64,000 bases of DNA from Lactiplantibacillus daoliensis (GCF_005405005.1 NZ_BJDH01000008.1:1-64000), one strand, 5' to 3'; shown: positions 45,724 through 55,314, counted from the stretch's first letter. The notes: generated from the sequence alone by a model not told the origin. Numbers and translations are program-made.

Positions 45724-46746
45724 TTATTTTTTATCAAAATAGTTAATCCCAATCGCAGCTTGCATTTCACGCCAAGTCTGGTCTGCTACCACGTTAGCTT
45801 TGGCCGTTCCAGCCTTCAAGATTGCCATCACTTGAGCGGGATCTGCTTCATAAATAGCACGCCGTTCTCGGATTGGCCGCAAGACACCATCTAACACTTC
45901 AATTAAGTAACGTTTGATTTTAACATCACCCAAACCGCCATGTTGATATTGCGCCTTTAAGTCCGCAATCTTGTCGGTGTCTTCGCCGAAGATATCCAAG
46001 TAAGTGAAAACCGTATTGCCTTCAATTTTACCAGGATCCTCAACGTGAATGTGGTCAGGGTCGGTGTACATCGACATGACTTTCTTTTGGACGGTGTCCG
46101 CGTCATCTGCCAAGTAAATCGCATTACCAAGCGATTTACTCATCTTAGCGTTGCCATCCAAACCAGGAATCCGGCCTAAGCCTTTTGGTGGGAAGTACCC
46201 TTCTGGTTCAACCAACACGTCTTGTTGATAAGTCCGATTGAAACTCCGCACGATTTCACGCGTTTGTTCCAACATTGGTTCTTGATCATCACCAACTGGC
46301 ACCGTAGTGGCTTTGAAGGCTGTAATATCAGCGGCTTGGCTAACTGGATAAACAAAGAACCCCGCTGGGACGCTTTCACCAAAAGCCTTTTGCTTAATTT
46401 CCGTTTTAACAGTTGGATTCCGATTCAAACGCGCAACTGTCACCAAGTTCAAGAATTGATTCATCATATCCGTTAAAGCTGGAATTTGTGATTGAACTAA
46501 AATCGTTGACTTTTCAGGATCAATTCCGACAGCCAAATAATCCATCGCTACTTGTAATAAACTCTTCCGAATTTTTTCTGGATCATGAGCGTTGTCAGTC
46601 AACGCCTGGTTATCCGCAATCATGATGTATGAATCGTAATCACCCGTATTTTGCAAAGCGACCCGGTTACGCAATGAGCCAACAAAATGGCCGATATGCA
46701 ATTGACCGGTTGGACGGTCACCTGTTAATAGTACTTTTTTTGTCAT
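45724..46746 (-). CDS. trpS: Tryptophan-tRNA ligase
   Basis: 340 residues, ATG with AAGGATG upstream. Class I motifs are [12 protein letters not shown] and [33 protein letters not shown] is typical of Gram-positive TrpRS. Controlled by a T-box leader with a TGG specifier (47096-47098), so it should be made when uncharged tRNA-Trp accumulates. A long hairpin lies between T-box and start (46842-46951). Confidence 0.97.
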   Translation of the reverse strand: MTKKVLLTGDRPTGQLHIGHFVGSLRNRVALQNTGDYDSYIMIADNQALTDNAHDPEKIRKSLLQVAMDYLAVGIDPEKSTILVQSQIPALTDMMNQFLNLVTVARLNRNPTVKTEIKQKAFGESVPAGFFVYPVSQAADITAFKATTVPVGDDQEPMLEQTREIVRSFNRTYQQDVLVEPEGYFPPKGLGRIPGLDGNAKMSKSLGNAIYLADDADTVQKKVMSMYTDPDHIHVEDPGKIEGNTVFTYLDIFGEDTDKIADLKAQYQHGGLGDVKIKRYLIEVLDGVLRPIRERRAIYEADPAQVMAILKAGTAKANVVADQTWREMQAAIGINYFDKK

Positions 46747-46841
46747 CTTTTAGAACATCCTTTCATTATTGACGCGTTATTTATCGTTAAGACTAGTTTT
46801 TGATGGGTTGGACTTAATTGCCAAAACATGTTCATTCGAAA

Positions 46842-46951
46842 CGTGCTCACCAAGCCTGCGTTCTCCGCTTAGCTACGCCAGTCAACCACTCGGCAACCAC
46901 CGAGTAATTGACTGGCTAGGCTATGCTCGGAAGCAACCCGACTTGGCTCAC
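46842..46951 (-). repeat. Long inverted repeat between the trpS T-box and trpS
   Basis: Core helix GCCAGTCAA..CTCGG with CCGAG..TTGACTGGC around a loop TGGTTG. The arms continue as an imperfect stem to CCAAG/CTTGG at the ends. About 110 bases. It is transcribed with trpS after read-through of the T-box terminator. Confidence 0.7.
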
Positions 46952-46965
46952 ACTCTTAACAAAAA

Positions 46966-47180
46966 AGCGCCCCATTGACTAAACCTAGTCAATTAGGACG
47001 CATTACCGTGGTACCACCTAAATTGCAGAAAATTTTTCTGCCACTCATTACACCGATAAGGGTGGGTTCCCGGTTGACACCAAATCTCCAAAAAGCCAAT
47101 TCAATTGTCCTTCCTAGCTTTCAGCGATGACTAGGTCTCTGTTATTGGACGCCTTACTCTTCTTTTCTTCAACGATTAAT
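46966..47180 (-). promoter_or_regulatory. Trp T-box leader of trpS
   Basis: Contains the T-box core AGGTGGTACCACG (about 47004-47020), then a terminator GCGTCC..TTGACTA / TAGTCAAT..GGGCGC with TTTTTT. Stem I has GTCC/GGAC above an internal loop with the specifier TGG (47098-47096) in GAATTGGC. It senses uncharged tRNA-Trp. Confidence 0.92.
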
Positions 47181-47187
47181 TATGTTC

Positions 47188-47216
47188 AGTGTAAGCGTTA
47201 CGCGCGCCACTGTCAA
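47188..47216 (-). promoter_or_regulatory. trpS promoter
   Basis: TTGACA (47216-47211), 17 bases, TACACT (47193-47188). The -35 box overlaps the stop codon of mtnE. Confidence 0.75.
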
Positions 47217-48382
47217 AACAAATTCAGTGCACCAACTCGCTCGACTGCTTCCACCAGCCGTTCCTCAGAAACCAATAACCCAATTCGAACATAACCTTCG
47301 CCATGTGGGCCAAACCCATTACATGGCGCAACAGCCACACTCGCTTTATCCAGTAACAACGCCGCAAATTGTTCACTCGTCTGACCGGCTGGTACTTTCA
47401 TCAAGGTATAAAATGCCCCACCCGGCTTGTAGGCCGACCAATTAATCTTAGCAGCTGCCTTTAATACGGCATTTCGGCGAGACTCATAGCGATCACTAAT
47501 TTCCCGTGCTGCACTTTGATCACTCTGTAGCGCTGCGATTCCGGCACGCTGAATAGCCGGAAAGACACTCACGAATAAATGATCCTGAATCAAATTGATT
47601 GCTTCAATCATATCCGCATTACCAGCCGCAAATCCTAACCGCCAACCAGCCATGTTATACGTTTTTGAAAACGAGTAGAACTCAACGCCCACGTCCTTCG
47701 CACCGGCACTTTGTAAAAAACTGACCGGCTTTTGACCATCGAAGCCAATGGCCCCGTAGGCAAAGTCGCTAACGACCCCAATTTGATGGGTTTTGGCGTA
47801 CGCAACCGTCTGATCATAAAATTCAGGATTAGCGACAGCACCGGTTGGATTATTCGGATAATTGAGATACATTAATTTGGCAGCGGCAGCAACCGCTGGA
47901 TCAAAACTAGCATAATCTGGTAAAAAGCCATTCTTTTCTAGTAACGGATAGGTTGCTAGTTTCACTTGAGCGAGTGCGACGCCTGAAAAATAATCGGGAT
48001 AGCCAGGGTCCGGCATTAAAATCGTTTCACCCGGGTTCATCAACGCAAAGGGTAATTCAACTAACCCAATCTTAGTGCCACCCAATACCGCAATCTCGGT
48101 TTCTGGGTCTAACTTGACGCCATATTCACGTTCATAAAAATCAGCACAGGCTTGTTTGAACGCTGGTTGTCCACGAAATTGGGCATACTTATGCGTCGCC
48201 GGATCTTTCGCTGCTTCTGCCAAAGCCTGCACAATGAAGTCCGGCGTTGGCTGATCTGGATTACCTTGACCCAAGTTGATGACATCCGCCCCACTGGCAA
48301 CTTTAGCGTTGACATTTTGAACTAGACTCGCGAAAAATTGCTTTGGCAACTGCCCCATCACTTTTGATTCTGGAAATTTCAT
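47213..48382 (-). CDS. mtnE: Methionine-salvage-type aminotransferase (MtnE-like)
   Basis: 389 residues. The N-terminus KQFFASLVQNVNAKV, VINLGQGNPDQPTPDFIV, and the ending EGYVRIGLLVSEERL closely follow Bacillus MtnE. PLP lysine is in SFSKTYNMAGWRLG; other fold-type I motifs are YLNYPNNPTGAV and SDFAYGAIG. MtnE transaminates 2-oxo-4-methylthiobutyrate to methionine, normally with glutamine. mtnU follows upstream by 18 bases, as in Bacillus. Other salvage genes are not in the window, so broader amino-acid transamination is possible. Confidence 0.88.
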   Translation of the reverse strand: MKFPESKVMGQLPKQFFASLVQNVNAKVASGADVINLGQGNPDQPTPDFIVQALAEAAKDPATHKYAQFRGQPAFKQACADFYEREYGVKLDPETEIAVLGGTKIGLVELPFALMNPGETILMPDPGYPDYFSGVALAQVKLATYPLLEKNGFLPDYASFDPAVAAAAKLMYLNYPNNPTGAVANPEFYDQTVAYAKTHQIGVVSDFAYGAIGFDGQKPVSFLQSAGAKDVGVEFYSFSKTYNMAGWRLGFAAGNADMIEAINLIQDHLFVSVFPAIQRAGIAALQSDQSAAREISDRYESRRNAVLKAAAKINWSAYKPGGAFYTLMKVPAGQTSEQFAALLLDKASVAVAPCNGFGPHGEGYVRIGLLVSEERLVEAVERVGALNLF

Positions 48383-48400
48383 TCAAACACCTTCGACTTT

Positions 48401-49180
48401 CTACGAATACAACTCGGGACGACGGTCGGCAAAGACTGGCATACTCCCGCGAACTTGTTTAACCTGGGCTAAATCCAAGTTAGCAGTTAGAATTTCTGGA
48501 TGCGCACCAGCTTCAGTAACAATTTGACCTAAGGGATCAACGACCAACGATTGCCCACCGAAATCATTATCAGGATCACTTCCAACCCGGTTAACCGCCA
48601 CTACAAAGGCCTGATTTTCAATTGCGCGGGCTTGTAACAACAGCCGCCACTGTGGTAACCGCACCGTCGGCCATTCCGCAGCCACAAAAATGACTTGTGG
48701 GCCTTGTGCCGCCTGTTTACGCAACCATTCTGGGAACCGAATATCATAACAAATCACAGCCATGGCTGGAACATCATCAATTGAGAACACATTTTCACTT
48801 GCGCCAGCCGTAATATAGCGATCTTCTGCCATCAACCCAAAGCGATGGACTTTATCATAGCGACTCAGTAATTCACCTTGGCGATTAATAACTAGCATTT
48901 CATTGTAGTAATGGCCATCGCGTTCAACCGCGACGGAACCACCCACCAAATTCACGTGAAATTGACGCGCGTGTTGGCTCAATAATTTTTGCGTCCGTTC
49001 CCCTTCAAAATCAGCGAATGCGGCTAATCGTGTCAACGCATAGCCGGTATTCCACATTTCTGGTAACACGATCACGTCAACAGCCTGCTCAGCTGCTCGG
49101 GTCACGGCCGTTTCAACTTGTCGGTAATTTTCATCAGGATTGCCAAACTGAACATCCAATTGTGCTAACGCTACTCGCAT
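48401..49180 (-). CDS. mtnU: Carbon-nitrogen hydrolase, omega-amidase type (MtnU-like)
   Basis: 259 residues from ATG 49180 (MRVALAQLDVQFGNPD), the same length as Bacillus MtnU/YkrU; the frame extends to 49198 without a ribosome site. The nitrilase triad is present: Glu in VLPEMWNTGYAL, Lys in YDKVHRFGL, Cys in AVICYDIRFPEW. It is expected to hydrolyse the 2-oxoacid amide left by glutamine-dependent transamination, which makes sense next to mtnE. Promoter at 49216-49244. Confidence 0.88.
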   Translation of the reverse strand: MRVALAQLDVQFGNPDENYRQVETAVTRAAEQAVDVIVLPEMWNTGYALTRLAAFADFEGERTQKLLSQHARQFHVNLVGGSVAVERDGHYYNEMLVINRQGELLSRYDKVHRFGLMAEDRYITAGASENVFSIDDVPAMAVICYDIRFPEWLRKQAAQGPQVIFVAAEWPTVRLPQWRLLLQARAIENQAFVVAVNRVGSDPDNDFGGQSLVVDPLGQIVTEAGAHPEILTANLDLAQVKQVRGSMPVFADRRPELYS

Positions 49181-49215
49181 CTCATCACTAACTTTCAATT
49201 AGAATTATTAAAATA

Positions 49216-49244
49216 ATATTAGAATAAACTAAAATCAGTTGCAA
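49216..49244 (-). promoter_or_regulatory. mtnU-mtnE promoter
   Basis: TTGCAA (49244-49239), 17 bases, TAATAT (49221-49216). No S-box or T-box between it and the start. Confidence 0.6.
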
Positions 49245-49283
49245 GCCTTGTGATAATTAATTTTCACCCTGCAGGCGATTTGA

Positions 49284-49312
49284 TTGACAGTCTGGGCATT
49301 TCCGCCTAGAAT
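49284..49312 (+). promoter_or_regulatory. helD (long form) promoter
   Basis: TTGACA (49284-49289), 17 bases, TAGAAT (49307-49312). Confidence 0.75.
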
Positions 49313-49357
49313 TGTTCAAGCAATTTACCGAGATTAAGACTGGAGGCTGTTATCACA

Positions 49358-51667
49358 GTGACAACATCAGACCAAGAACAGCAGCAAGAACAACAGCGTG
49401 TGGACGCCGTCATTAAGCAGGTCAAAGCCCGCGCCAAGGAAACCGACCGTTTAGTTGCCAAGGCCCACCGTGAAACCGATGTGATTCAGAAAAACTACGG
49501 TGATAATAACTCCGTCAACACGTTTGAAGTCGATGACCGAATCGAAACCAACGCGGAATTACAACAACAAAAGCAAATGGTCGAACGAGCCGTTGAATCC
49601 GAAGCAATCCTCAATCGCCAAGTCGGTGTTTTACAGGATCTCAGCAATTCGCCGTATTTTGGCCGAATTGATATTCAAGATAGCCCAGACGAGGCTGCCG
49701 AAAAGCTTTATATCGGGACGGCATCATTCGTTGACGAGCAACAAAACTTTCTCGTTTATGATTGGCGCGCGCCAATTTCGTCCGTCTACTATAATGGGAC
49801 CCTTGGTAAAGTTCATTACCAGACCCCTGCCGGCGACCAAACGACCGAATTACAAAAAAAACGTCAATTTCAAATTGACCACGGTCAAATCAAAAATATG
49901 TTTGATACCAACGAAACCGTTGGGGATGAAATTTTGCAGAGTGTCCTCGGCGAACAGAACGACGCTTACATGCAAAATATCGTCGCAACGATTCAAAAAG
50001 AACAAAATGATATTATTCGCGATACTTATAGCGATTTATTAGTGGTACAAGGGGTGGCTGGTTCCGGCAAAACGTCCGCCATTCTGCAACGAATCGCCTT
50101 TCTGCTTTACCATTCAAGAGCCTCACTGGAAGCAGATCAAATGGTACTGTTTTCTCCAAACCGACTATTCAGTCATTATATTTCTGAAGTCCTACCCAGT
50201 TTAGGTGAACGCAATATGCGGCAAGTCACCTTAGCCGAATTTCTGAGTGCCCGTTTCCAGGGATTGACCGTTGAAAGCCTCTTTGAGCGTTACGAAAGTG
50301 ACCGGCAAGCGACCACGCAAGTCCCAGCCATTCGCCAATTCCAAGAAAGTGCCGCCTTTATGCAACAAGTCGACACCTACTGCCATCATTTGCCGGCTAA
50401 CCAATTGCGCTTTACCAATATCGTGTTCAATGGCGAGGTCTTCTTCTCACGTGCTGAAATTACCGCAATTGCGAACGCCCTACCAACCGCCATGCAACCA
50501 GCTGATCGTTTCTTAAGCATCAAGAATACCCTGATCAAACGTCTTAAACACCGCATTGACCACGAAGCCCAAGCTGACTGGGTCAACGACATTATTGACC
50601 AATTAAATGACGAAGATTACCACGATTGGCTTGGCGACAAACGCCGCGGCGATTTTCAGTCATTGGACGATGAAGTCTTCTATATTGGAAAACAAATTGT
50701 TACCAAACGTTTGCGACAAGTCTATGATGCGATTTATAATGGCTACTTTTTAGATACTTATGAACAATATAACGATTTTCTTGGCCAAATTGAGCGACCA
50801 AGCACCATCGAACCTGCCCAATGGCGAGCCCGGATGAAACAGTTCCAAACCGGCATCGAGTACCACAAAATCGCCTTACTCGACTGTGCGCCACTATTAT
50901 TGTTGCGCGACATTTTAACAGGCAGTGGGCAAAACCGACGAATGCAATACATCTTCGTCGATGAGATGCAGGATTATTCCTTAGCCCAGTTGCTGTATAT
51001 TAAACACGCCTTTCCTCTCGCCAAATTCACTTTACTTGGCGACAGTGAACAAGCTTTATTTAATGATATCGAATTACCACAACAATTACTGGAACGCCTA
51101 CGTGACGCCTTTAATGTCCGTCATGCTAATCTGATTACTTTAAATAAAAGTTATCGTTCAACCTTGCAGATCACTAACTTTGCCAAAGGATTATTACCAG
51201 ATGGCGACCAGATTCAAGCCTTTACTCGGGAAGGTGAGCTTCCCAAAGTCATGATTCGTTACGGTGAAGATAACGCCTTAAAAGGCCTACTCACCGAAGT
51301 CAATCAACAATTAGAAAACACTAAGACGGTCGCAGTGCTCACTAAAGACCTCGCCGAAGCTAAGCAAGTCTATCAATACCTGAAACATCAGACGATTGCA
51401 ACCTTGATGGCTGACAGTGATCGCACCATGCCACAAGGTGTAATCGTCATGCCAATTTACTTAGCCAAGGGACTGGAATTCGACGCCGTCATTGCTTATG
51501 ACGTTTCGGCCAAAAATTACCCAGATCAGAAATCAGTCGGGCTACTTTACACGATTGCCTCACGCGCAATGCACCATCTAACTTTATTGAGTGTTGATGA
51601 CGTTTCGCCTCTCATCGCTCATTTAGATCCCACGCTATTTACAATTGAACATCAAGTTCGTGTTTAA
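49358..51667 (+). CDS. helD: HelD, RNA polymerase recycling ATPase (long form)
   Basis: 769 residues from GTG 49358 with GGAGGCTG upstream, close to the Bacillus HelD length. The N-terminal coiled coil (about 1-95) enters the RNA polymerase secondary channel. The HelD hallmark YDWRAPISSVYY is at about 135-146, Walker A GVAGSGKTS at about 231-239, then a long inserted helical arm (about 300-520), the Walker B FVDEMQDYS, and late motifs LNKSYRST and LAKGLEFDAVI. It removes stalled RNA polymerase with the delta subunit. A shorter paralogue is at 18729-20543. Confidence 0.93.
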   Translation: MTTSDQEQQQEQQRVDAVIKQVKARAKETDRLVAKAHRETDVIQKNYGDNNSVNTFEVDDRIETNAELQQQKQMVERAVESEAILNRQVGVLQDLSNSPYFGRIDIQDSPDEAAEKLYIGTASFVDEQQNFLVYDWRAPISSVYYNGTLGKVHYQTPAGDQTTELQKKRQFQIDHGQIKNMFDTNETVGDEILQSVLGEQNDAYMQNIVATIQKEQNDIIRDTYSDLLVVQGVAGSGKTSAILQRIAFLLYHSRASLEADQMVLFSPNRLFSHYISEVLPSLGERNMRQVTLAEFLSARFQGLTVESLFERYESDRQATTQVPAIRQFQESAAFMQQVDTYCHHLPANQLRFTNIVFNGEVFFSRAEITAIANALPTAMQPADRFLSIKNTLIKRLKHRIDHEAQADWVNDIIDQLNDEDYHDWLGDKRRGDFQSLDDEVFYIGKQIVTKRLRQVYDAIYNGYFLDTYEQYNDFLGQIERPSTIEPAQWRARMKQFQTGIEYHKIALLDCAPLLLLRDILTGSGQNRRMQYIFVDEMQDYSLAQLLYIKHAFPLAKFTLLGDSEQALFNDIELPQQLLERLRDAFNVRHANLITLNKSYRSTLQITNFAKGLLPDGDQIQAFTREGELPKVMIRYGEDNALKGLLTEVNQQLENTKTVAVLTKDLAEAKQVYQYLKHQTIATLMADSDRTMPQGVIVMPIYLAKGLEFDAVIAYDVSAKNYPDQKSVGLLYTIASRAMHHLTLLSVDDVSPLIAHLDPTLFTIEHQVRV

Positions 51668-51670
51668 CTG

Positions 51671-51721
51671 AAAAAGACCTGAATGACTGATTCTACAGAA
51701 TCGGCCATTCAGATCTTTTTT
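51671..51721. terminator. Terminator after helD
   Basis: AAAAAGACCTGAATG..TGATTC / GAATC..CATTCAGATCTTTTTTTT. The A-run may let it serve the convergent gene. Confidence 0.85.
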
Positions 51722-52069
51722 TTAGTTTAAACTGTTTTTAAATTGATGCATAATTTCACCGGCAAGGCCTAATCCCAGCGCGATTTGTAGTAATCGGAGC
51801 CCGAATGGATTCGTCCCCACAATCTCTGGCCGCATGATTAGATCAACAATTCCACCCAAAGCCCCAACCATCAAAATCATACTGGCGATTCCCATGATGA
51901 CAATTAAAGTCTGTCGAATTGGCGGTCGTGCCTGAAAGGCATTCTGTGCCGCGGGGCTTTGACCAACGTACCCGCGAATTAATTCAGACAAACCGAAATT
52001 ACGTTCAATTAAGACTGCTGCAAAGCCAAACATGACAACCCGGATTAATACCATCGTCAACAAGTTCAC
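51722..52069 (-). CDS. Small membrane protein of unknown function
   Basis: 115 residues from GTG 52069, with AAGGAGTG 8 bases upstream. Three likely membrane helices: about 3-20, 52-76 and 88-105. A short soluble stretch SELIRGYVGQSPAAQNAF lies between the first and second. No known family is recognised. It is 186 bases after the antiporter gene and may be transcribed with it or alone. Confidence 0.7.
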   Translation of the reverse strand: MNLLTMVLIRVVMFGFAAVLIERNFGLSELIRGYVGQSPAAQNAFQARPPIRQTLIVIMGIASMILMVGALGGIVDLIMRPEIVGTNPFGLRLLQIALGLGLAGEIMHQFKNSLN

Positions 52070-52255
52070 TTTCAGTCACTCCTTAAATTTGAGGAATCAA
52101 CTAACTTTGTTAACTTAATTGTACGCGCTATTTAGCACCATTAGGTTGACTTTACACAAACTCAACAAACTTTACGGAAATGACATTAAGATCGTTGCTA
52201 AATTAGCATCACGGCCAATAACCCGTAACGCACGTCACCATCTAAACACACCTAC

Positions 52256-53419
52256 TTACGAAGCCGCTGCCGCCGGTGCCCGATGAATCGCATCCTTCAA
52301 AACGAATGGTGCAATCATCGTCACTAGAATAATCACTAAAATAATATCAGAGTAGTAGTTACTTGATAATAAATGAGCTGAAAAACCAATCTGAGCCGTA
52401 ATTAGGGCCATCTCGCCGCGAGAAATCATCCCTGCACCCACCAAATAATTGCTGTGACCACTGAAACCATTCAATTTAGCGCCTAAGCCACAACCAATTA
52501 GCTTGGTGAATACGCCGAGAACTGTCATCACTACAACAAATGGTAGCGACTGCCAAAAACCATCAAACGTCATATTTAGACCAACACTAACAAAGAAGAT
52601 TGGAATAAAAATCGTGTAACCGACTGGCTCAATGCTGACGTCGACTTGATGTTGATAGTCGGTCTGCGCAATTGCCGTCCCGGCAAAAAACGCGCCGATT
52701 GCCCCACTCAAGCCCACCGTTTCTGCCAGCCAAGCCATGGCTAAACAAATAATCACTGACATAATTGTCGGACTAACGGCCATCAACAAATGATTGCTTA
52801 AACTCATTAAAAATGGTGCAATCCACCGAGTCAACAAGAAGACACCCACAAAGAACGCCACTTGTTCAAGTAATACTAACCACAAAGCAGTCTGAGAATG
52901 ACCACCTTGATCACCCATCATTGAAATCATAATACTGAGTAGAATTACGCCAATAATATCATCCGCCACGGCCGCGCCAAGAATCGTAGCGCCTTCCTTC
53001 GTATCCAAGGCTTTAAACTCTTTTAGTACTTCCACCGAAATCGACACTGAGGTCGCAGAAAAAATCACGCCAATAAATAATGACTCAAACCAAGTAAAGT
53101 GGAAAAAGTGACTGGCACCACCCATAATCAAAACTGGAAAAATGACCCCAATCACTGCCACCACAATCGCTGGCCGTAAATATTTCTTCAATAATGCTAA
53201 ATTACTCTCTAGTCCACCAATAAACATCAGCACAATGACTCCCAAGTCTGAAAAAGTCTGAACCAGGTTCGTCAAGTGAACGAGATTAAAGATCGCCGGG
53301 CCTAAAATGACCCCCACTAAGATTTCACCAATGACGGCCGGAATCCCAATCCGATGTGAAAAGTGACCAGCCAAAGTCGTTGCCAACAACAAAATACATA
53401 ACGTGCCTAAAAAACTCAT
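52256..53419 (-). CDS. CPA2-family Na+/H+ antiporter (NapA-like)
   Basis: 387 residues from ATG 53419 (MSFLGTLCILLL), 8 bases after AAGGA; ATG 53428 abuts the ribosome site. About 12 membrane helices. IGIPAVIGEILVGVILGP at about 24-41 and AAVADDIIGVILLS with the two aspartates of the ion site are typical of CPA2 exchangers. No C-terminal TrkA-N domain. It follows brnQ by 41 bases without a terminator and is probably co-transcribed from the brnQ T-box promoter. Confidence 0.88.
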   Translation of the reverse strand: MSFLGTLCILLLATTLAGHFSHRIGIPAVIGEILVGVILGPAIFNLVHLTNLVQTFSDLGVIVLMFIGGLESNLALLKKYLRPAIVVAVIGVIFPVLIMGGASHFFHFTWFESLFIGVIFSATSVSISVEVLKEFKALDTKEGATILGAAVADDIIGVILLSIMISMMGDQGGHSQTALWLVLLEQVAFFVGVFLLTRWIAPFLMSLSNHLLMAVSPTIMSVIICLAMAWLAETVGLSGAIGAFFAGTAIAQTDYQHQVDVSIEPVGYTIFIPIFFVSVGLNMTFDGFWQSLPFVVVMTVLGVFTKLIGCGLGAKLNGFSGHSNYLVGAGMISRGEMALITAQIGFSAHLLSSNYYSDIILVIILVTMIAPFVLKDAIHRAPAAAAS

Positions 53420-53460
53420 AGTCGCCATCCTTCATTAAAACTTAGTTTCCATGATACACC

Positions 53461-54837
53461 TTATTCCTGATCCGTTTTGACTGTATGAGCAGTGATCGCC
53501 CACCGAATCGCTGTCACACTCAAACCGATTGCCAAGCCAATGAGTGCTGGCGCAATCCAGTCCATTCCATATTTAGCAAATGGTAAGTACTTATCATCTA
53601 AGGCCAAGAGTTGTTGCACCCAAGTTTGGCGCGAAATAACGGCTGGAGCCGCATTTAACGCATCGAGACCCGCTGGAATCAACGTAAATGCCGTGGTCCA
53701 TCGATAAACGATGGGGTCGTGTCGGAATAACGGTGACGCAATTGACAACATAATCAATGTGATTGCTAATGGATAGAGGAACATTAACATGGGAGTCGAC
53801 CAAGCAATAATCTGATCTAGGCCAATGTTAGCAATCAAGAACGAGGCACCACAGGCGAGTCGGTTCCAAGTTCGGTACGCAATTCGTGGAAACTTCGCAT
53901 GTAACGCTTCCGAAAAGGATGAAGACAAGCCTACCGCCGTCGTCAAACAAGTCAAAGTCGCCATTACGGCTAGAATGATTTCACCGGAAATTCCCAGAAA
54001 AGCCTTTGCAATTTGTGAAAAAGCCAATCCGCCATCTGCCGATAGCTTAAAGACGGTTAAAGAAGTCGCCCCAATCCAAATTAAGCCTAAATAGATCAAG
54101 GCTTCGAGGGTAATACTCAGCAAACTGGATTTAGCCGCAGTTTTCGCGATGGCCGTTGGATTATGCTGGCCTAATCCCCGAATGGCATTAACGACCACAA
54201 TCCCAAATAGCAGCGCCGCTAGGGCATCCATCGTATTATAGCCTTGCAAAAAGCCATTCAGAAAGGCGCCCCCTTGATAAGCTGCGGTTACTTTGGCCGT
54301 ATGCGCCGTACCAAGCGGTTTGATAAAGGCAAAGCCAAAAATTAAGGCTAACAAAATCAAGAAGGCTGGATTTAACAGCTTACCAATCGCGTCCATAATG
54401 CCAGATGGCTTGCGTGAAGCCCAATAAGTAATTCCGAAAAAGATTAATGAATAAATGCCTAAATATAATGGTGCTTGGCTTGCACTGACGTGACCCGCAA
54501 TCCCAATCTGAAAAGGCGTGGTCGCCGTCCGCGGCGTTGCGAATAACGGTCCTAACGTCGCACAAGTCAGAATCATGAACAACGTTGCATAACGTTTGCC
54601 GATTGGGCGCGCCAACTCATAAATGCCACTGCTGCGAGTCACACTAATCGCAATAATTCCTAATAATGGCAACAACGTCCCAGTTAATAAAAAGCCAAGA
54701 CCGGCAGTCAACCAGTGGGCGCCCGCCAATTGGCCCAAATGAATGGGAAAAATTAAATTACCAGCGCCAAAGAACATTCCGAATAACATCGAACCGATAA
54801 TTAAATAATGTTTAAGTGATAATTTTTGCGTTTGCAT
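53461..54837 (-). CDS. brnQ: Branched-chain amino acid:Na+ symporter (LIVCS family)
   Basis: 458 residues, ATG with AGGAGGAAA upstream, about 12 membrane helices. LIVCS features: MLFGMFFGAGNLIFPIHLGQLAG at the N-terminus (in part) and GFLQGYNTMDALAALLFGIVVV. It imports Ile, Val or Leu with Na+. Controlled by a T-box leader (54953-55290) whose likely specifier is GTA (Val). A short peptide frame (54870-54926) lies between leader and gene. Confidence 0.93.
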   Translation of the reverse strand: MQTQKLSLKHYLIIGSMLFGMFFGAGNLIFPIHLGQLAGAHWLTAGLGFLLTGTLLPLLGIIAISVTRSSGIYELARPIGKRYATLFMILTCATLGPLFATPRTATTPFQIGIAGHVSASQAPLYLGIYSLIFFGITYWASRKPSGIMDAIGKLLNPAFLILLALIFGFAFIKPLGTAHTAKVTAAYQGGAFLNGFLQGYNTMDALAALLFGIVVVNAIRGLGQHNPTAIAKTAAKSSLLSITLEALIYLGLIWIGATSLTVFKLSADGGLAFSQIAKAFLGISGEIILAVMATLTCLTTAVGLSSSFSEALHAKFPRIAYRTWNRLACGASFLIANIGLDQIIAWSTPMLMFLYPLAITLIMLSIASPLFRHDPIVYRWTTAFTLIPAGLDALNAAPAVISRQTWVQQLLALDDKYLPFAKYGMDWIAPALIGLAIGLSVTAIRWAITAHTVKTDQE

Positions 54838-54869
54838 TGGCTGTTTCCTCCTTCAAACCTAAGTGCCGA

Positions 54870-54926
54870 TCAACAAAAATCATCAAGCACTCGATACAAC
54901 CCACCATGACTAGTTTTTACACACAT
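54870..54926 (-). CDS. 18-residue upstream peptide in the brnQ mRNA
   Basis: ATG 54926 has a full AAGGAGG 8 bases upstream, better than most genes in the window. It encodes MCVKTSHGGLYRVLDDFC and stops 32 bases before the brnQ ATG. It is transcribed only after T-box read-through. No family known; it might be a translated leader that couples to brnQ, or a chance frame. Confidence 0.45.
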   Translation of the reverse strand: MCVKTSHGGLYRVLDDFC

Positions 54927-54952
54927 GTTAATAACCTCCTTCAATAAACGAA

Positions 54953-55290
54953 AAAAGCGTCCTCTGAAAACCAAAATTTGGTTTTCAGAGGACGCTGACG
55001 CGCGGTACCACCTCTTGTGATAACTTTTCAACAACAGTTATCCACTTATCGCGTACGGCTCGTTGATAGCATAGGCTTCATTGAAACGTGTGACTGTCAT
55101 CAGTGACAATCACAGACACTATTCAAGTGATACGCTAGCACGATAATGGGTGCCCCCAGCTAACACTGACTTTTGTTCGTATTAGCCGTTCACAGGTTAC
55201 TTTCATCACTGACCCAAGATCGACTTTCACCATCCGTCGACTCGCTGAACTTGGCACAGTGCCTACTCTCCTGATCGTCACGATTGTTTT
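54953..55290 (-). promoter_or_regulatory. T-box leader of brnQ (probable Val specifier)
   Basis: The T-box core is AGGTGGTACCGCGCG (about 55000-55013). The terminator is GCGTCCTCTGAAAACC / GGTTTTCAGAGGACGC with TTTTTT. Stem I has CAGG/CCTG and CACTG/CAGTG around an internal loop with GAAAGTAACC. By the same spacing as the trpS TGG (GAA, one base, codon), the specifier is GTA (55200-55198), valine. Confidence 0.85.
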
Positions 55291-55314
55291 TCTCATTTAT
55301 TTTTAATATTTGCA

